Of a stretch of DNA of 64,000 nucleotides, positions 8,983 through 23,160 are shown in pieces. The notes beneath the pieces are model-generated. The model worked only from the letters and a program-made list of their open reading frames with translations, ran no database searches and was not told the origin of the DNA. The translations under genes were made by a program, and so were the position numbers. The stretch's first letter is position 1, and the number at the start of each line of letters is the position of its first letter. This DNA comes from Capitella teleta. Taxonomy: Eukaryota; Annelida; Polychaeta; Capitellidae. Location of the stretch: assembly GCA_000328365.1 (NCBI GenBank), contig KB298168.1, positions 192,716 to 256,715 on the forward strand. Direction: 5' to 3'.

Positions 8983-11495
8983 CTTGGTGCGCTCTATAAT
9001 CACTAGATAATATTAATTTATATTAATTAATATATTAATTAATATTATATATTGTATAATATATAATATATTACTAAATATTTAATGCCTTCTATGACGC
9101 AATTTGCTTTTACCGAATGATTGGATATTTTTATGAAACAATGCTACTGTGATTATGTAAGAGTGGCGCTCGGGTAATTGCTTATGAAACGAAGGTCGTT
9201 CACGCATGCGCGCGATAATTACAAATTTTAACGTCTACGTTGATCATACAATTAATCAAGAAAAATTACTCTCTATCAAGATAATTAACGATTTCGTTGT
9301 GCAAAAAAAAGCAGGTCATATATCTACTAACTCATAAATTGATGAACATCGAATCTTCATCGGGTTTCGTGAATCGAATTTCCCTGACAACGTCAGCCTG
9401 CGCCACGTGAACATTTTCGCCATTCTGTTAATTTAAAGATCGTTTGTCAACGACCGAGTCATCTTCAGATGCAATAAAGCGCCGTGTCTCAGCATAGAAA
9501 GAGCATTGCAAAGATGAATTAGTAGCTAATTAAGCGGCTTTTTTATCCAATGAGTTCTGTCCATTAAAATTACCGCTGACACAGAATGTCCTTAGATGCA
9601 TTATTTAATGAAAGAACAAATTTCTGTTTTCCCTCTGATGTTTTTTTTATTTATATTTGTTATTTTTCCCTGTTTCAAGTGAACGTCGTTATGACCCCAT
9701 GATATTTTTTCTGTAAATAAATGCATAAAGCAATTACTATATGACCATATAGTGTACCTGCGTTTCGATAACAATGGTAAAGAAGAGGAGGAAATCTTTA
9801 CATTGAGAATGAAGAATGTCACCAAGAGATTAATCACGATTAATTATCAATCTCATTTCCGAAAAATTATTCCTCGATTCTATGTTTCACAATTTCATAT
9901 TAATGGCATCTTAGCCCTGATTAACATGTCATTAATCTGATAATCATGCTCCATTCCATAGCAATGGAAACTAATTATTTTAATTGCGGTTCTTGGCTAA
10001 TCACTACTAGAGCTTTAATACACATTCGTCCATTCCTTCGCTCAAGTACACGGGATTTAATAAACGATTTCAGACAGCTCAGCTCCACGCGACGGTCAAT
10101 TGTGATGATTTACACTTCACGACATTTTTAATTGTGTGCCATGATTTACACATTCGGATTAAAATGCCTCAAAAAGGATGACAAGTATTACGTAATCCTG
10201 TTCATTCCTTCTCCCGCCCCGGAAGGAAGCGAGAAACATCCGCTTCGTGTCCGCAACAATTCATTTCAACATGTACACTGCAACAAATAAAGCCTGGCAA
10301 ATATACATATACATATAGGGGCAATGCATAATTAGCAACTATTAATTCCACAACCAACACTAGATAAACCTAATACCGGATATACCTTAACAATTCATTT
10401 AACACTACACACAACACATGCAAGTTAGATGCTCATGGAATCAATTGAACACGTGTCAGTGTTTTTCCCCCTTTCCTCTGCTCGACACCTGTCCAGTGTC
10501 CATTCGGTAAAATGATCAAAATGTGACTCTCCAAAAATCAAATCGTGAAATAGCTGAGAAATGTGGGATTCGAATCCAGATGGTCGCCATAATTGTGCAT
10601 ATGTTCCACAGCCACTTGTTGCTGCTTCAGTTGTCGTCAGGGCTTCGGTCGCAGCGACTGCTTCATGCTTTGGTGGACGCTGTGAATTGAAGGCACGTTA
10701 CACGATCCTCAAATGCTTCAGATTTTGCCCTTTATAGCGACAAATAATCATTTCCGGCGTCGCTACATAACAAGAAATTCAGCAAAGTTGATTTACTAGT
10801 AGTACATTTACAGAAATTATTCTGTTTTCCTTCTGAGATGTGAAGGTCAGCCGATGTCTGTAGTATACGCATGCGTAGTAATCATGTTGCAAAGGTGACC
10901 ACGAGAGATGTGACTCCTATAGAATCCAAGATCCCTACTTGCGTGCGCATTACGTAACGCCTCTATGTCTATTCATGGGGTTCGATATTATTCACTATAT
11001 ATTATAATTATATTTATATTACTTTTACCATAAAACGTCTTTCCGGTGATAAATCACTCATAGTTTATTGTATGGCTTAATTAACGATGATTTGATTACA
11101 ATTCAACTAAGGCTAAACACAGATCGCCCAGCATCAACCTGTGTCTGCTTTGACAATAAAACATGATGCAACGGAAATCGGTAATGAACAAGAGCATTGA
11201 TCACATGCCGGTCAGCTCAAGCTAATACCACACACAGGTTAGTGATAAAACCTGGCTGTTAATAAGTATTTTATAGCATTCACATCTACAACAATGCAAC
11301 CTAAAATGTGGGCATATTCTTCGTATATATTTTAAAAGACACATTTAGAACACAGCTCACCATGATCATGATTATTTATTATTATTATTATTCATTAGGC
11401 ACAGGACTAGAACCTCCTGCGTGGTGTACGGTGCCCATATGCAGCGAAAGGAAACATACGTCTGGTTTTATTTGGCTTTTGCGGTCACAGTGTTG

Positions 11496-11530
11496 GACTG
11501 TGGTTATACGTGTTTGACTGTGGTTATACG
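11496..11530 (+). repeat. 20-bp tandem duplication
   Basis: GACTGTGGTTATACGTGTTT is followed at once by a second, partial copy GACTGTGGTTATACGT. Confidence 0.8.
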
Positions 11531-14500
11531 TATACTTCATGCGGTTGATGTAATGATGTTCCAAGTGAATGGACCACGTTATGGCTTAACATCACATAGA
11601 GACATCAAATTATGACACTGACTGACAGATACGCAGGCAGTTTAATCGTGAATTAAATGGAGTCATTTTAGCGTAAAATGCGCTCAGTGGTCGTTAGAGA
11701 CGCTACAAGGAATCATAACTTTGCTCCAAAGCACGTCTTCTCCCATGATTCTATTCACCGCCCGATCCCACGCCCCACAGATGACCAATGGGGCAACCCT
11801 AGCCCCCTGGCTGACACAACTCAGGGTTGAATTACGTGCGTAATAGATGTTTGAGAAGCCTTTTTGACAGCCAGACAATTTGGGAGCAAACCGGGAAGAG
11901 GTAGGGACATGGCAGTATCCCGTGGAGTCCATGATGGATCGCTTATTAGATCTGTCAATTTTCAAAGACAGAAACTTAAAAAAGATGAAGTTCTCTTTAG
12001 ACGCCATTTTGATACTTTTGAAGTTGGTCTATTACAAGCGCTAATTCACATTCACGTGAGAAACAGAGGGCGTGTGACATTAAAGATGAAGACTAACCCC
12101 AGAAGCAAACTTTAATTAACAGAACCAACAAAACAAGTCAATCAACAGAACCCAAACACCACACCTTTGATTAAATTTAAAGTCTTAAAGCCCCAACCTC
12201 CGACCCGAAGCAGCAATTTAAAGTTTAAACTTTCTCACACGAGCCTCAACCGGAAGTCAGATACATCCTATACAGAAAGAGACTGAGAGAGCTATAGGGG
12301 GTGAATTGCGGTTGCTTTAAAAGAGAAAGGAAGAAATCATCGAGCTATTACACTCGAATTAAGCGTGTGATGTCTCCCAATACAGACACCAGCCGTGGAA
12401 CAGTCTGCCCTTTGTGTGAGCACCATGTTGCTGACCGCCCAACTCCTCAGGGGGTTCTCTCCAGGGTGACAAATGGCCAACTCCCCTTCCTGCGATCTCA
12501 GCGCAGTCATCAGCGATCAATCAGGGATTGAAGATGGTCTCCGTCTCTTTATGGCCCTTCAATGGCCGAGGATCAAGCAGTCGTTTGTAACGAAACACCT
12601 TGATGACCCCATTTGGGAGCGGTGTTGCTGCCGACGCGCGGGGATGGATGTGAGTTGGCAGCATGCCGCCATGCGCCGCACGCGAATTCCCTGCGATCTG
12701 CGTGTGTGTATTGGCCCACCGCAGATGATCACGTGATCAGGTAGCGAAATGAGTTCCCACTTCCTGTTTTTTATCACTGCAGCTCCAACCGTAACACACC
12801 CCATTCTATGTAAATGGTGGATAAGCGTCTATGTATCGACTGTTCTGTCACATTGTATATTAACTAATATATGAATGACATAATCTACGTTTACTTTCAT
12901 GTACATACGCAATTCGGCCTCATGCTAGTTACGTACTATTTCACAACCAGGCCTCCTTTTGCCAGAATAAACTAATGTGAGAAATCCGACGTTTTACTTA
13001 ATCTGGTAGTTTCTCTTGTAAGTTAGGATGCTGGATTACCGAGGTATAACTAACCACAATGGTCTCCATGGAAACTGATAAAAGATAATTCAACACCATA
13101 TTACATGATGTCATAGTTGCAGTTCTTTTGCGGTGAAACCTGAGAAGTGAACATGGTTTCGTGCCTGGCGTTGGTCCGAATAATTCGCGTAACCAAAGGG
13201 AGGATGAACCCCTTGAACACCTTCGGCTCAGATGTACTTACCACACGAACGGATTCACGGATTCATAATCCATACATTATGTCGTGGCTTAATTAGATCC
13301 TTGGTCGGTCATAACAATGCACACACACAATGTAATACACGTATATATGGCATATGCAGACTGAGTGTATGTACTACATACATGTTTATGGATACCATGC
13401 GCGGGTATTTCACGGTGATTGACCACTTTTAAACACGTGAATACAGCCCGATACCGTGGGTTAAGGGCACAGATGCTCCACCAGTTCCACCAATACCACC
13501 GTACACACACAATGATTGTATTTTTTTTTGGGTTGCGTAATTGCATGTGCATGGGATCTTGCTCAGTGTGTCCCTTGTATTGGTCTACCTGCCATAATAC
13601 TTCCATGCTGCTTGGTATGGCGACCCCCCCCCCCCAACCCCCCTCACACAGCCTTCACCAACATGAAAGCCAAGAACTTGACGAGATATACTTGGTAATG
13701 TTCTTCAAGTCCTGTCATGGAAATCGTTTGAAATTCAAGAAGAGTTACAAGCGCAAATCTACAATCTGTTATCACGACACTCGTCGATCTAATAACTCTA
13801 TTGACACAGTGCAAATCCGCTCTCGACTCAAAGCAGTGAGTGTTGTTGGCCTTTGAAACAGTGGAAAGCTCACGAAACAGGCGTATTTGCTGGAGATAAA
13901 TATGGCGTTGTTTGCATATATGTAACGCGTATGTTATGACATTGAAATTCTGACGCAAAACGGTATTTTAATTTGCATACATGATGCAAAAATACTTGTA
14001 CACAGCTCAACTGCAGATGATAAGTAATTACGATGATGATTGTTGATCACGCAGAAAAAGGCAAACGAAGACATCGAAAAAGGGACCGAATCGCAACTCA
14101 CTTAAGGAGCTCAGAATTAAAACTCTACCTGTAATTGCATATTATGGAAAAATACATAATGTAGTATAATATAAGAGAACATGGATATGCAATAATGTAA
14201 TTTGTATGCTGAATGCTGGGAGCAACTACTTATTATATTAACTATTATTGTATATCCATGTTCTCAACTGCACACTCGAATCTAGAACAAATCATCGTCA
14301 TTCATTCATATAAACATATTTTTTTAATATATTACATTATTTATGTATTTTTTCATTACTATAGCCCAAACCCGCATCACGTTTTGAGGGGGGGGGGGGT
14401 TAAACACTATATAATTATGCACTCGACTTGTTGCATCTCTCGTTGTGTGTGACAGCCCTTTGAATGCTTTGATCATTACTCCTCTGCGCCTTAATTGCAG

Positions 14501-14762
14501 GTATATATAAGAGAGTCAAACAGGAAGACTATAATAACAACAACAGCGCCTGGCGAATGGCACCGCATCGATCGTGGACACTTAATCGGCTTCCTGTATG
14601 AAACAATGGGAGACCATCATCACCTTAACCTTCTAACAAATTTCGTCGATCGGACCACAGCGTGATCGGATTCCGAGAACCAAACAGAGACGATCATTTA
14701 ATTTGGGACAGGACACTCCCCTGCATTCAAATTGCACATCGAGGGTCGGTCGTGCAGCGGAC

Positions 14763-14828
14763 ATACTATATTGTATTCAGAGAATACAAGATTGTATACT
14801 ATAATATACTATATTGTATTCTGAGAAT
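14763..14828. repeat. AT-rich repeat with hairpin
   Basis: Two 23-bp copies (14763-14785 and 14806-14828) differing at one base. The first overlaps a stem TTGTATTC-AGA-GAATACAA (14771-14789). Confidence 0.65.
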
Positions 14829-15078
14829 CTCTGAGGGGATGGCCGAAGCTCAGTCAGCATAAATTGAGTGATCCATTTGCAGGATACACATGAATATAAT
14901 AAAGATAAAAGGGAACAAGAATAATAACCGAATAAATTTAACCTATTAATGATAATTATTGAAAATACTTATTCTGATTATTTCTTTGTTGATTCGTGCG
15001 TGATCAAAATTTGAAAGCAACGGTTATAAACCCCATTTTATACATTTTATTGACCACACTGCATTCAAGAAAACCCTC

Positions 15079-15144
15079 AGTATCAGGCTCCGTATCAGGC
15101 TCAGTATCAGGCTCAGTATCAGGCTCAGTATTAGGCTCAGTATG
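15079..15144 (+). repeat. 12-bp minisatellite (about 5.5 copies)
   Basis: Units AGTATCAGGCTC with single-base variants (first base block CG in the second unit, TTA for TCA in the fifth). Confidence 0.9.
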
Positions 15145-15639
15145 TCCAAAGAGACCAGAAAACGACCATCAACACTGATTAAGCATTCCTCGAAGGAGCA
15201 TGCAAGCCTTGGAAGCTGAATTTCCTCAACGATGACACTTCCTCCAATGCTGCAACAGCTGCTGGATAAAGTACCTTGAAGATGAGGACTGAATCTTGCC
15301 TTTCCACCGAGTTGCACAATGTTTTATCAGTCGAGGATCACAGGTCGCTTATTGAAGTCTGCGAACAACACGGCAATTTCATTCATGAGGCTGACGGCGT
15401 TCCCGATTGAACGCTCATCGGCAGCTTTCGTAAGCAATTATAATACTGTATTTACCACAAACAATGAAAGAATTATTTGTTTAAAACTTTAAATAAACAA
15501 AAATATATTTACATATAATTCATCAATATAATAATATTAAAAATTATAATTATATTAGTATTAGTATTGTTCTGAACAGGATTTTTTTTTCTTTGCTGAA
15601 GGGAGGGGCGGGGCATCGCCGCAACGCTCTTCTTGTGAA

Positions 15640-16390
15640 TCTTCATCTATGTGCCTCGCTTATGAGCGTTGGCGATCCTGGCTCGACACCGCACCCTGTC
15701 TCCCACAATATGCAGTGTATTGATGGGCTCTTCTCTTAACCAGCGACACAAACAATTAGTGATCTTTTCACGCTGCCTCCCTCTACTTCTCATCCCATGG
15801 ATCTTTCCTGTTGTAACCAGGTGTTCTAGGTTCTTCCTCCTCATCACATGCCCAAAGAATGTTGCTTGTCTCTTTCTAATGCTTCGACATAAATCCCTCT
15901 CTTACCCGGCTCTTCTTAAAACTTCAGCATTTGTTAATCTGTCCATGTGTGATATCCGCATCAGTCTCCTATAGAACCACATCTCTGCTGCGTCAATAAT
16001 GTTCGCTGTGCTGGCATCCAGTGTGGAGTCCTTCAGCTTAAACTTGCATGTTGTCTGCCTTTCTGGAGATGACCATGGTGACGGTTTTCTTGGTGTTGAG
16101 TCCAAGCCCGACGTTTTCACTTTCTCTGTCAACAATGTCCAACAGGTGTTGTTAGTCTGCTTCTGAACTTGCTATCAGTACAATGTCGTCAGCATAACGG
16201 AGGTTATTGATATGATGACCTCTAACTTAAATGCCTGGGAATCCATTGAGCTCTCGCATTATATATTCACTATATAGCGAAAACAAGTCCGGCGACAGAA
16301 CACAACCTTGACGAACTCCTCTTCGTATTTCAGCAGGTGAGAATACGCCACTGATTATATTATAAGCGTTTCCCCTCCGAAATCAACTCG
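15640..16390 (-). mobile_element. LINE reverse transcriptase fragment (RTE/Jockey-like)
   Basis: On the minus strand, reading from about 16390: AEIRRGVRQGCVLSPDLFSL (RT domain), then NLRYADDIVLIAS with the catalytic YADD at 16196-16185, then KLKDSTLD, AEMWFYRRLMRISHMDRLTN, AEVLRRAG, and finally EHLVTTGKIHGMRSRGRQRE near the C-terminus (about 15840-15780). The order is that of the second half of a non-LTR retrotransposon ORF2. The frame changes at least twice and an in-frame stop precedes VRGHHINNLRYADD, so it is inactive. It is 5'-truncated, as is usual for LINEs; the endonuclease part is missing. The clade assignment is by general resemblance only. Confidence 0.85.
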
Positions 16391-17189
16391 GATACCAATG
16401 CAATACCTAGGGACAGCTCACCTGGGCATCCATATGCCATTCCCATCCCAGATTTATATGATTTATATAGATGGATCTGAGTGTTTGTGTGGCATTAATA
16501 TAATTACACACGTGAAAAAAATGCCTGCAGCAGCACTGGTCAAAATGGCCACGTAATCGCAAATTCAGCCGAAAATATTGAGCGCGCTCAAAATTACAAC
16601 AATTAACCAAAGCACTTTCGATTTGAGTCCTCGGTCAAACACGGGATGCTATTAAATACGCGTAAAGACGCCGTTTGTCCTAGCTGCCTAACGTTGCTAT
16701 GGTTACATCACCTCAGGACCATCGCAACCTGAAATTGGCCCAATTCATGCGTCATTTGCATAACTGCATAATTAATCGACCCATCGAGCTGCGTTTTAAC
16801 TATGTGTATAAAACGTAGAAGGCATGGGTGATGCAAAGCATAAGCACGGTTCATATGAGTCAGTAATTTGGGGCTAACTAGCATAACATTTTCAGCTGTT
16901 ATGCAATAATTTCAACAGTTGTTGCTGCAATGACAATGTTAATTAGCCACAATAAGCACATTACGTAATTGCACTTTGATTGTGGAGATTAAAACCACAC
17001 TGTAATATAATTATAACGTCCTGTGAATATTACATGCATGAAGGGCCTACTTTAGTGCATGTATGTATCTGTATATTTACATGTAATAGCTAGTTCCAGC
17101 TATAGGTTCAAAGAGTTCTTGTACAATTCCAGGTCATCGTTTTTTTCTCCTTCCGCCTTTGTAAATACAATGTAATGCGACATGAATGG
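16391..17189. other. Gene-free stretch upstream of ETS locus
   Basis: AT-rich with one TTACGTAA palindrome (near 16964). No coding signal seen. Confidence 0.45.
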
Positions 17190-17838
17190 AGGCAGTTGCC
17201 ACGCGCGTGTAACTTCGGCTTATTGCCGCGTTCTGGTCTCAGTTCAAAGCCAAGAAGTCGTCTGTTCTTCCCGCCGTTCGTGCGTGCGGTCTGTTCTCGG
17301 GAAGAGTTTATGATGTTCCGAAACTGTTCCTAATCACGAAGCGGTGCAATGGTCGACAGTTCTGCAGGCATAAAAATAAGAAAAGGGGTTTTATTGCACA
17401 ATGAGCAGCGCAGTTTAGGGTTCAAAGGTCAAGGTCATACACGAAGCCACGCCCATCTAAACGCATTCAGCCAATCAGCGTGCTCGTTTCTTGCTGGAGT
17501 AAACAACATGGCGACTGGAATTATGAATGGAGCGAGATGTTGAATGAACTATCGATCGCTTTCACGCGACGTTCGATGCCGTGATCAACCGATTTGACGC
17601 TCCATTGAGCTCTGCTCTGCGAGTGACGCCGTTACAACACCGCTTTCGTCTTCAGCGCGGATGCAGTTGGCGCAACAAGTGACAAGTGAGCAGGGAAATA
17701 GGGTCTCCTCCTTTCGTCTTTCACTCTATCGCTCAATGTCAAAGCAGTAGCTCTATATCGAGAAGAAGGAGCGGTGTGCTATCTCTCGTATTCTTCCACC
17801 ACAGCGTGGCGACGATTTCGAAGGAGTTCCTTTATGTG
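17190..17838 (+). promoter_or_regulatory. ETS1/2: Putative distal ETS1/2 promoter and non-coding first exon
   Basis: CpG density rises sharply over the flanks. Elements seen: a direct nuclear-receptor type repeat AAAGGTCAAGGTCA (about 17425-17437), CCAAT (17471-17475), and AACATGGCGAC (YY1-like, about 17507). A consensus donor GTGAGT follows 17838, which would splice a 5' UTR exon to the acceptor CGATCAG ending at 18797, just upstream of the ETS start codon. Transcription start sites cannot be seen; the exon is inferred. Confidence 0.45.
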
Positions 17839-18808
17839 GTGAGTACTACTAGTACTAAACATTGAGCACTAATCTAAACACTTCTAAACTTACATGTAAA
17901 CATACTAGTCCAAGTCATTAAGTGATATCTCATGTGTGTGTGTTCAACCCAATCTCACAGCTCTTCATAGAGTTAGTGTCGTCGGTATCCAACTACCAAA
18001 CAACTTGATTGAAGATTGTATTCTAGTACTAGTCGATGTGACATATGATTGCGTAACAATGGGTGATGCCAATCACAGCCGACATGTCATCGTCTCAATA
18101 TCGGAAGAAGAGCTTTTATTCCTTTGTGGAGATAGCCATACTTGACCCTTGAACTCTTCATTACGTAACTTTCGCTTATTGTGCGATTTCTTAAACTAAT
18201 TGATGTAAGAGGAGGCTTCCTTTTCAGCTACTGGTGTCTGAGGTGGCGAAAGTGACCCTCATTTTCTCCGTTTTAGTTACTCAATCTACTCAGCTTGTAA
18301 ATCGAAGCCTCGGGTCACGTGCAGATTTCAACTCTCACGTAAAAACTGCGGCGGTGTCAGTGGATTTAGAATCATGTGAGCTGGTTAAGAAGCGACGAGT
18401 GTGTGACAAAACTGTGAAGGCATTGTAATAACTCAATCCCGGACTTCTTTTGTGTGTAAAATTATTTATTTATTTATTATTTATTTTATTATTTAAATTA
18501 TTTACCTCCAAAACCTGTGGGTAACTATGGTAATTACTATAGTCGGGAAGCTTGAAATTTTCCTTACTATGTCTCTTCTCCATCACTGTTTTATCTTCAG
18601 TCAGTATCTCTATTATCTATATAATATATGTATGTGTGTATTTTGTAGTATTAGAAGTATATTTCTGAGACTCTTGGGAGTCTCTAATGACTGATTACGC
18701 GTGAATAATTACCCTATTGATTATTGACTGATGTTTGTGAGAATGACTTTGATATCTATGTCCATAGACATTCACACTTGCGCATTTCTTCGATCAGGTT
18801 TTCCCACA

Positions 18809-18937
18809 ATGGCAGCTGCATTGGAACCAATTGAACTGTTCCCAGAAGTGATAGATTGCCAGGAATTCTTTGAGAAAGATCGTTCCGTGAAAATGCCACA
18901 TCTCGTCATCAAAATTGAGCCAACTGACTATTATCAG
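18809..18937 (+). CDS. ETS1/2: ETS1/2 coding exon 1 (IKIE SUMO motif)
   Basis: ATG at 18809 in a CCCACAATGG context. Encodes residues 1-43; the donor GTAACT follows at phase 0. [11 protein letters not shown] resembles the ETS1 N-terminal IIKTEKVD segment. Confidence 0.85.
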
Positions 18938-21900
18938 GTAACTCTCTTTTTCTTTTCTTTTCTTTCTTTTCAAAATAATACACTGTTTATATATATTATA
19001 TAATTATGACAATGGATAAACATTTGACCAGCATGAAAAAAGAGCCACTGTCCTGCTAATGGATGATTATGTAATACATGTATTCATATACAAATTATTA
19101 AGTGCTGATTGTTATAATCTAATTCACGTTTGAATCTTCCTCCATGTGTATCAAATCAGTGTTTGATTTGATCAGTTTTATTTATACTTTGTTTGGACCT
19201 TAATTATTAGATGATTATACTGGTGTACACAAACAAGTGTCCGTTCCCCTCGGAGCTATTGCGTCATTTGCACGTGATATGAATATTCAAATTTTAAATG
19301 ATCATGGTGGCGGATTCTGAATTTTATTTCACGCAATAAGAATTTCAAATTAGGATTCATACTACTTGCATGTTACGTAATGCGTTTATCAGAGTGGATG
19401 TTATGATTTATGATTTATTACGAGCATTTTGTGTGTGTTCTTGATTTTACTATTCTTTACTTCAGGATAATGTTATAGCGAAGTAATTTTCTGTCAATTA
19501 TCACCTGTTTGGTGACAATAAGTGTGTTTAACGCATGCTACAAGCTACACAGCTGTCTGGCTATTGTATTATCTTAACAATATTATTGTTTTGTCCTATA
19601 GAACAACATTTCAATTTATTGAATATATTATTCCTATTTTACTTATAATTTCGTTGCTCCGAAAAATAAGCTATAAAAACTTTAAAAAGCGCTTTCTTAA
19701 GTTCGCCTACCGCATGTAGACGACCCCTGTAGAGAAGGGCTGAATGGAATTGAAATGCTCTTTCCCCATCTGATGACTTCGGACATTAAACATCGAGATT
19801 TCACGCTCGTAGAATTAACATTACTGCATTCGTTCACTGGTCGCCCGCGGCCATTGCATAGAAACACGGCCACCTTTCCTTTCGCTGAGCGAACGCATTA
19901 CAGGCTGCTTCTCAAGCATCGCCACTCCGGTCGTTAATCCGATGGTGTTGCATAATCCGGATTTTTCACAATCCGGTATACCGGATTCGGATTTTGTTGT
20001 GTATTACAGGGAAATCCATGTCTCGTTAATGATCCGGTTGAAATAGCCGGATTATCGAGTTCTGGTGACTTTGCTATTTTTGCGTCATCGCTTGGATTGA
20101 CTTGGAAGTTTTTAATGAGTAGATTAATTGCATCTTGAGAGATAGTCGGCACAGGATATGCAGCTTGGAGATAAGTGCCTCATTTTGCAATGCACAAGTG
20201 ATAAGAACAGAAGATAAGACTCGTTGCGTCGGAGTCAATGCCTTTGCTTTGTTGTATACGGTTGAAACCCGATGTTAAAACGGTTTATGTAAATTCAATC
20301 CTGGATTTTTTTATGATTTTACGAATTGCACTTTGTGACTTATTTCGGTCGAGATTGTTTTATAGGAGTGTACTGCGTGTACTAGTTCTTGAAGTACTTA
20401 CTAGCAGTACTGCTCACCTCACCCTACGGCTTCATAATACTGATGTGATTATTTATTCACACAACAGGAAAACACCTACCGCCTAAGAACGTTCAATTAT
20501 GAACAAGAAATGCATTCACTCTGACAGACAATTTCTTGTTGGCACTTGGCGGATCCCTTTAACCAACACTCACCATTCACAGCAAACTCCTCGCCTTATG
20601 AATAAATTAATTATCAATCAGCCAATTGGATCGTCTGAAGCGAACTGCCATGTACTCGCGACCTGTCAAAATGCTTCTAGCGATATTTTATCACAGTCAT
20701 CACAACTTCATTCACAATTGAAACCGTAAAACAAAAGAAAACAGCGAATCGCGGTTGAATTATTTCTCCGCTTGGATGCCCAATAATCACGTCGTGACGA
20801 ATAATTCCCGTTATTAGGCCCTCGACAGACACGCACCGTGACCTCATCATAATTTTTGCAAATGTTTTATTATTCCTACTTTCAGGGTTATGGCAAAGAA
20901 ATCGAGCAGCGACAAAAATCCGTCCATTTTCCCTCGCTCAGCCGCTCCAGCAGCTGCGAAGACGACGGCGTCGTTCCCAATCCGTCCTCATTCGCCATCC
21001 AGCGAGTTCCCTCCCTCGGGGATCTCTCCGAAGACTCTGGTTGGTTAATTAGGCTAATTAGGCTAATTATGCTAATTTAGTGTTATGCGGCTCTGTGTGT
21101 CAAGCGCTCTCCAGTGTGACTTACCGGATCTCACACCGGAAGTCATAATTTAGTTTCTACTACAATTACTTGTAGTATACATGTCTTACTTACTGAAATC
21201 TTGCGCTTTTTATTTTCTTCTTGGTGATTTATTTCCCCTTGAATCTCTCTGGTTGGATTATCGGTGCGTCAAGCTTGGTTGAAATCGAGTTTTGTATCAT
21301 TTCGATAGAATCCGGTAATTACTCAATTAGTTGAGTTCTGGATACAAAATGTCGGGAGTGTCTGTCACTACTCTAGCTCATAGTTTTCCCGCGTACAATT
21401 TTTCACTGTTGTCGAGCGGTGCATGCTATATTTAGACTAGTGTTATCACTGAAACTGATCGCTCCAAGTGGTCGGGCGATGGCACTGGAAAAAAAGGGAA
21501 AAAATAAGTGTTTACGATTTGTAAAATCTGAAGTGCCAAGACTCGCGTGCGGAATACGGCTGATTCAATGCACAACATTGTAAATCACTTATTGATGGCA
21601 CTTGATAAAATTGTACAACGAAAAAGATCCCAACCGCGTCTGTTTAACCCAAGTTTTTTTTTTATAAACAATTCAAGTGGTCGTGGAAAATCATCATCGT
21701 GGTTTCAGCGATAATCGCTACGATTGTCCTCGTGTTATTTTCTCTGTTAAGATCTTCAGTGCAGTCACCAGAAAAAAAAAACTTTCATGTCAACAAACTC
21801 GTAGAGTGTGTTTTTTTCATTCCAATGCGACGCTCATTCATAAAATCTTTGAAATAACTTTGCATACATCAACATAAATTATGTTGATGTATATAGCGCA

Positions 21901-23128
21901 ATACTTTTTATTTTTGATTTTTCTTCTTCGGCTTTGGCCAAGTGTTATTTTTCCCCGGGGCCTGTGAAGTAAACTGGTTGAAATTCTAGCTTTCACTCGT
22001 CGCTTGTCAAAATGTTATGGAGTTAGCTGACAAAATGAAGCCATAGTAAGCTTCGAAAAACACCCCTAGAGCTTTCAAATACAGGAGTCTATCTTTGAAG
22101 CGGATAAATTGATCTTTATTTTCGCTCCCTTCCCGTCAATGATATGTTTTCATAGCCAGTCTACGATGGATGTGCAAAGTGCCTTGCAGGCGGCCGGGCG
22201 TGAGAAATTTCGCGGAGGCATCGCAACACGAGGATTACTTAGCTAAAGTTGTTTCATAACATTATTAATGCCCTCCTCACTTCTCTTTCCGACGAATCCC
22301 TCTGATACAAGTGATAAGCTTTATGATAACCTGATAGGTGCTGCTGGGTTTTGTCTGGTGACCGTCGTTTGAGTTCGCTACTCGCGACCCAAGTTTGCAT
22401 GTTACGTAGTACTTCCGGTATTGCATAATATATTGCTCCACCTCCACCTCTTTCCTCCTCCTCCTCCTCCACCTCCACCTCCTCCCTAAACCCCCCTCAT
22501 CCTATTTTGAGTACTTCCTCTATGACCAATTAAGAAGCCCTATTTTCCCGAGTACTACCCGAGTATATTACCCCATCCATCTCCCTCCCGCCTCTCATCA
22601 CCCTGCTATCTCTCCCGCAATCAGCAATTATCTCATCAAACCCTGAGGGGATCAAAATCCACTTGTAACCTTGTTTGAAACCCGATTCTCGAAAACTTCC
22701 GAATTATGCCGAATGTTGCCGAACATGACGTCACAGCGAGCTAATACAAGACTCCATTACTCCGTGAAACATAAAACCCTCTTACTCACAGTTGGAGCTC
22801 TGAATTCTGATCTCGACCCCCTTGCACCTTATGGGCTTATAGCGTGATCTGAGCAAATTTTTCTCGCTCCGTTTCCAGTATTTGAAGAATTAAACATACG
22901 CTGAGTTATAAATAGGTCTCGCTTAGTGATTTTCAATAGAGGATTATAATGCATTTTTTAGCGTTAAGCTTCCAGTGATTGAGAGGGTCGTAGCCCTTCG
23001 CCAGCGAGCTTGTAAATATTGGTCGCCTGCAGCGGATTTCTGCTTGGCTGAGTCGTGTGGGCGGCTGCTTGCGTCTTGAATCTGCGAACTTCGAAGACCC
23101 TTTCTCACTCGGGAGGAGAGTGAGAGAG

Positions 23129-23160
<32 letters not shown>

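Larger units (their letters stand above)
8095..15078. other. Gene-poor AT-rich intergenic region
   Basis: Only short open frames without recognisable domains and without convincing splice contexts. Contents seen: a (TA)n tract (8952-8982) followed by AT palindromes (9003-9075), a 20-bp tandem duplication (11496-11530), short C and G runs (near 13627 and 14387), and an AT-rich hairpin pair (14763-14828). Several TTACGTAA palindromes occur (near 10188, 10952). Nothing here supports a gene, though a distal regulatory role for the ETS locus or the elongase is possible. Confidence 0.5.

Noticed and set aside
10560-10620. GGATTCGAATCC resembling a tRNA B box
   Set aside because: No acceptor stem, D arm or anticodon arm can be folded on either strand.
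23010-23157. Possible tRNA-derived SINE with A tail
   Set aside because: The A-box-like TGGCTGAGTCG is followed by only a poor B box, and no second copy was seen in the window.
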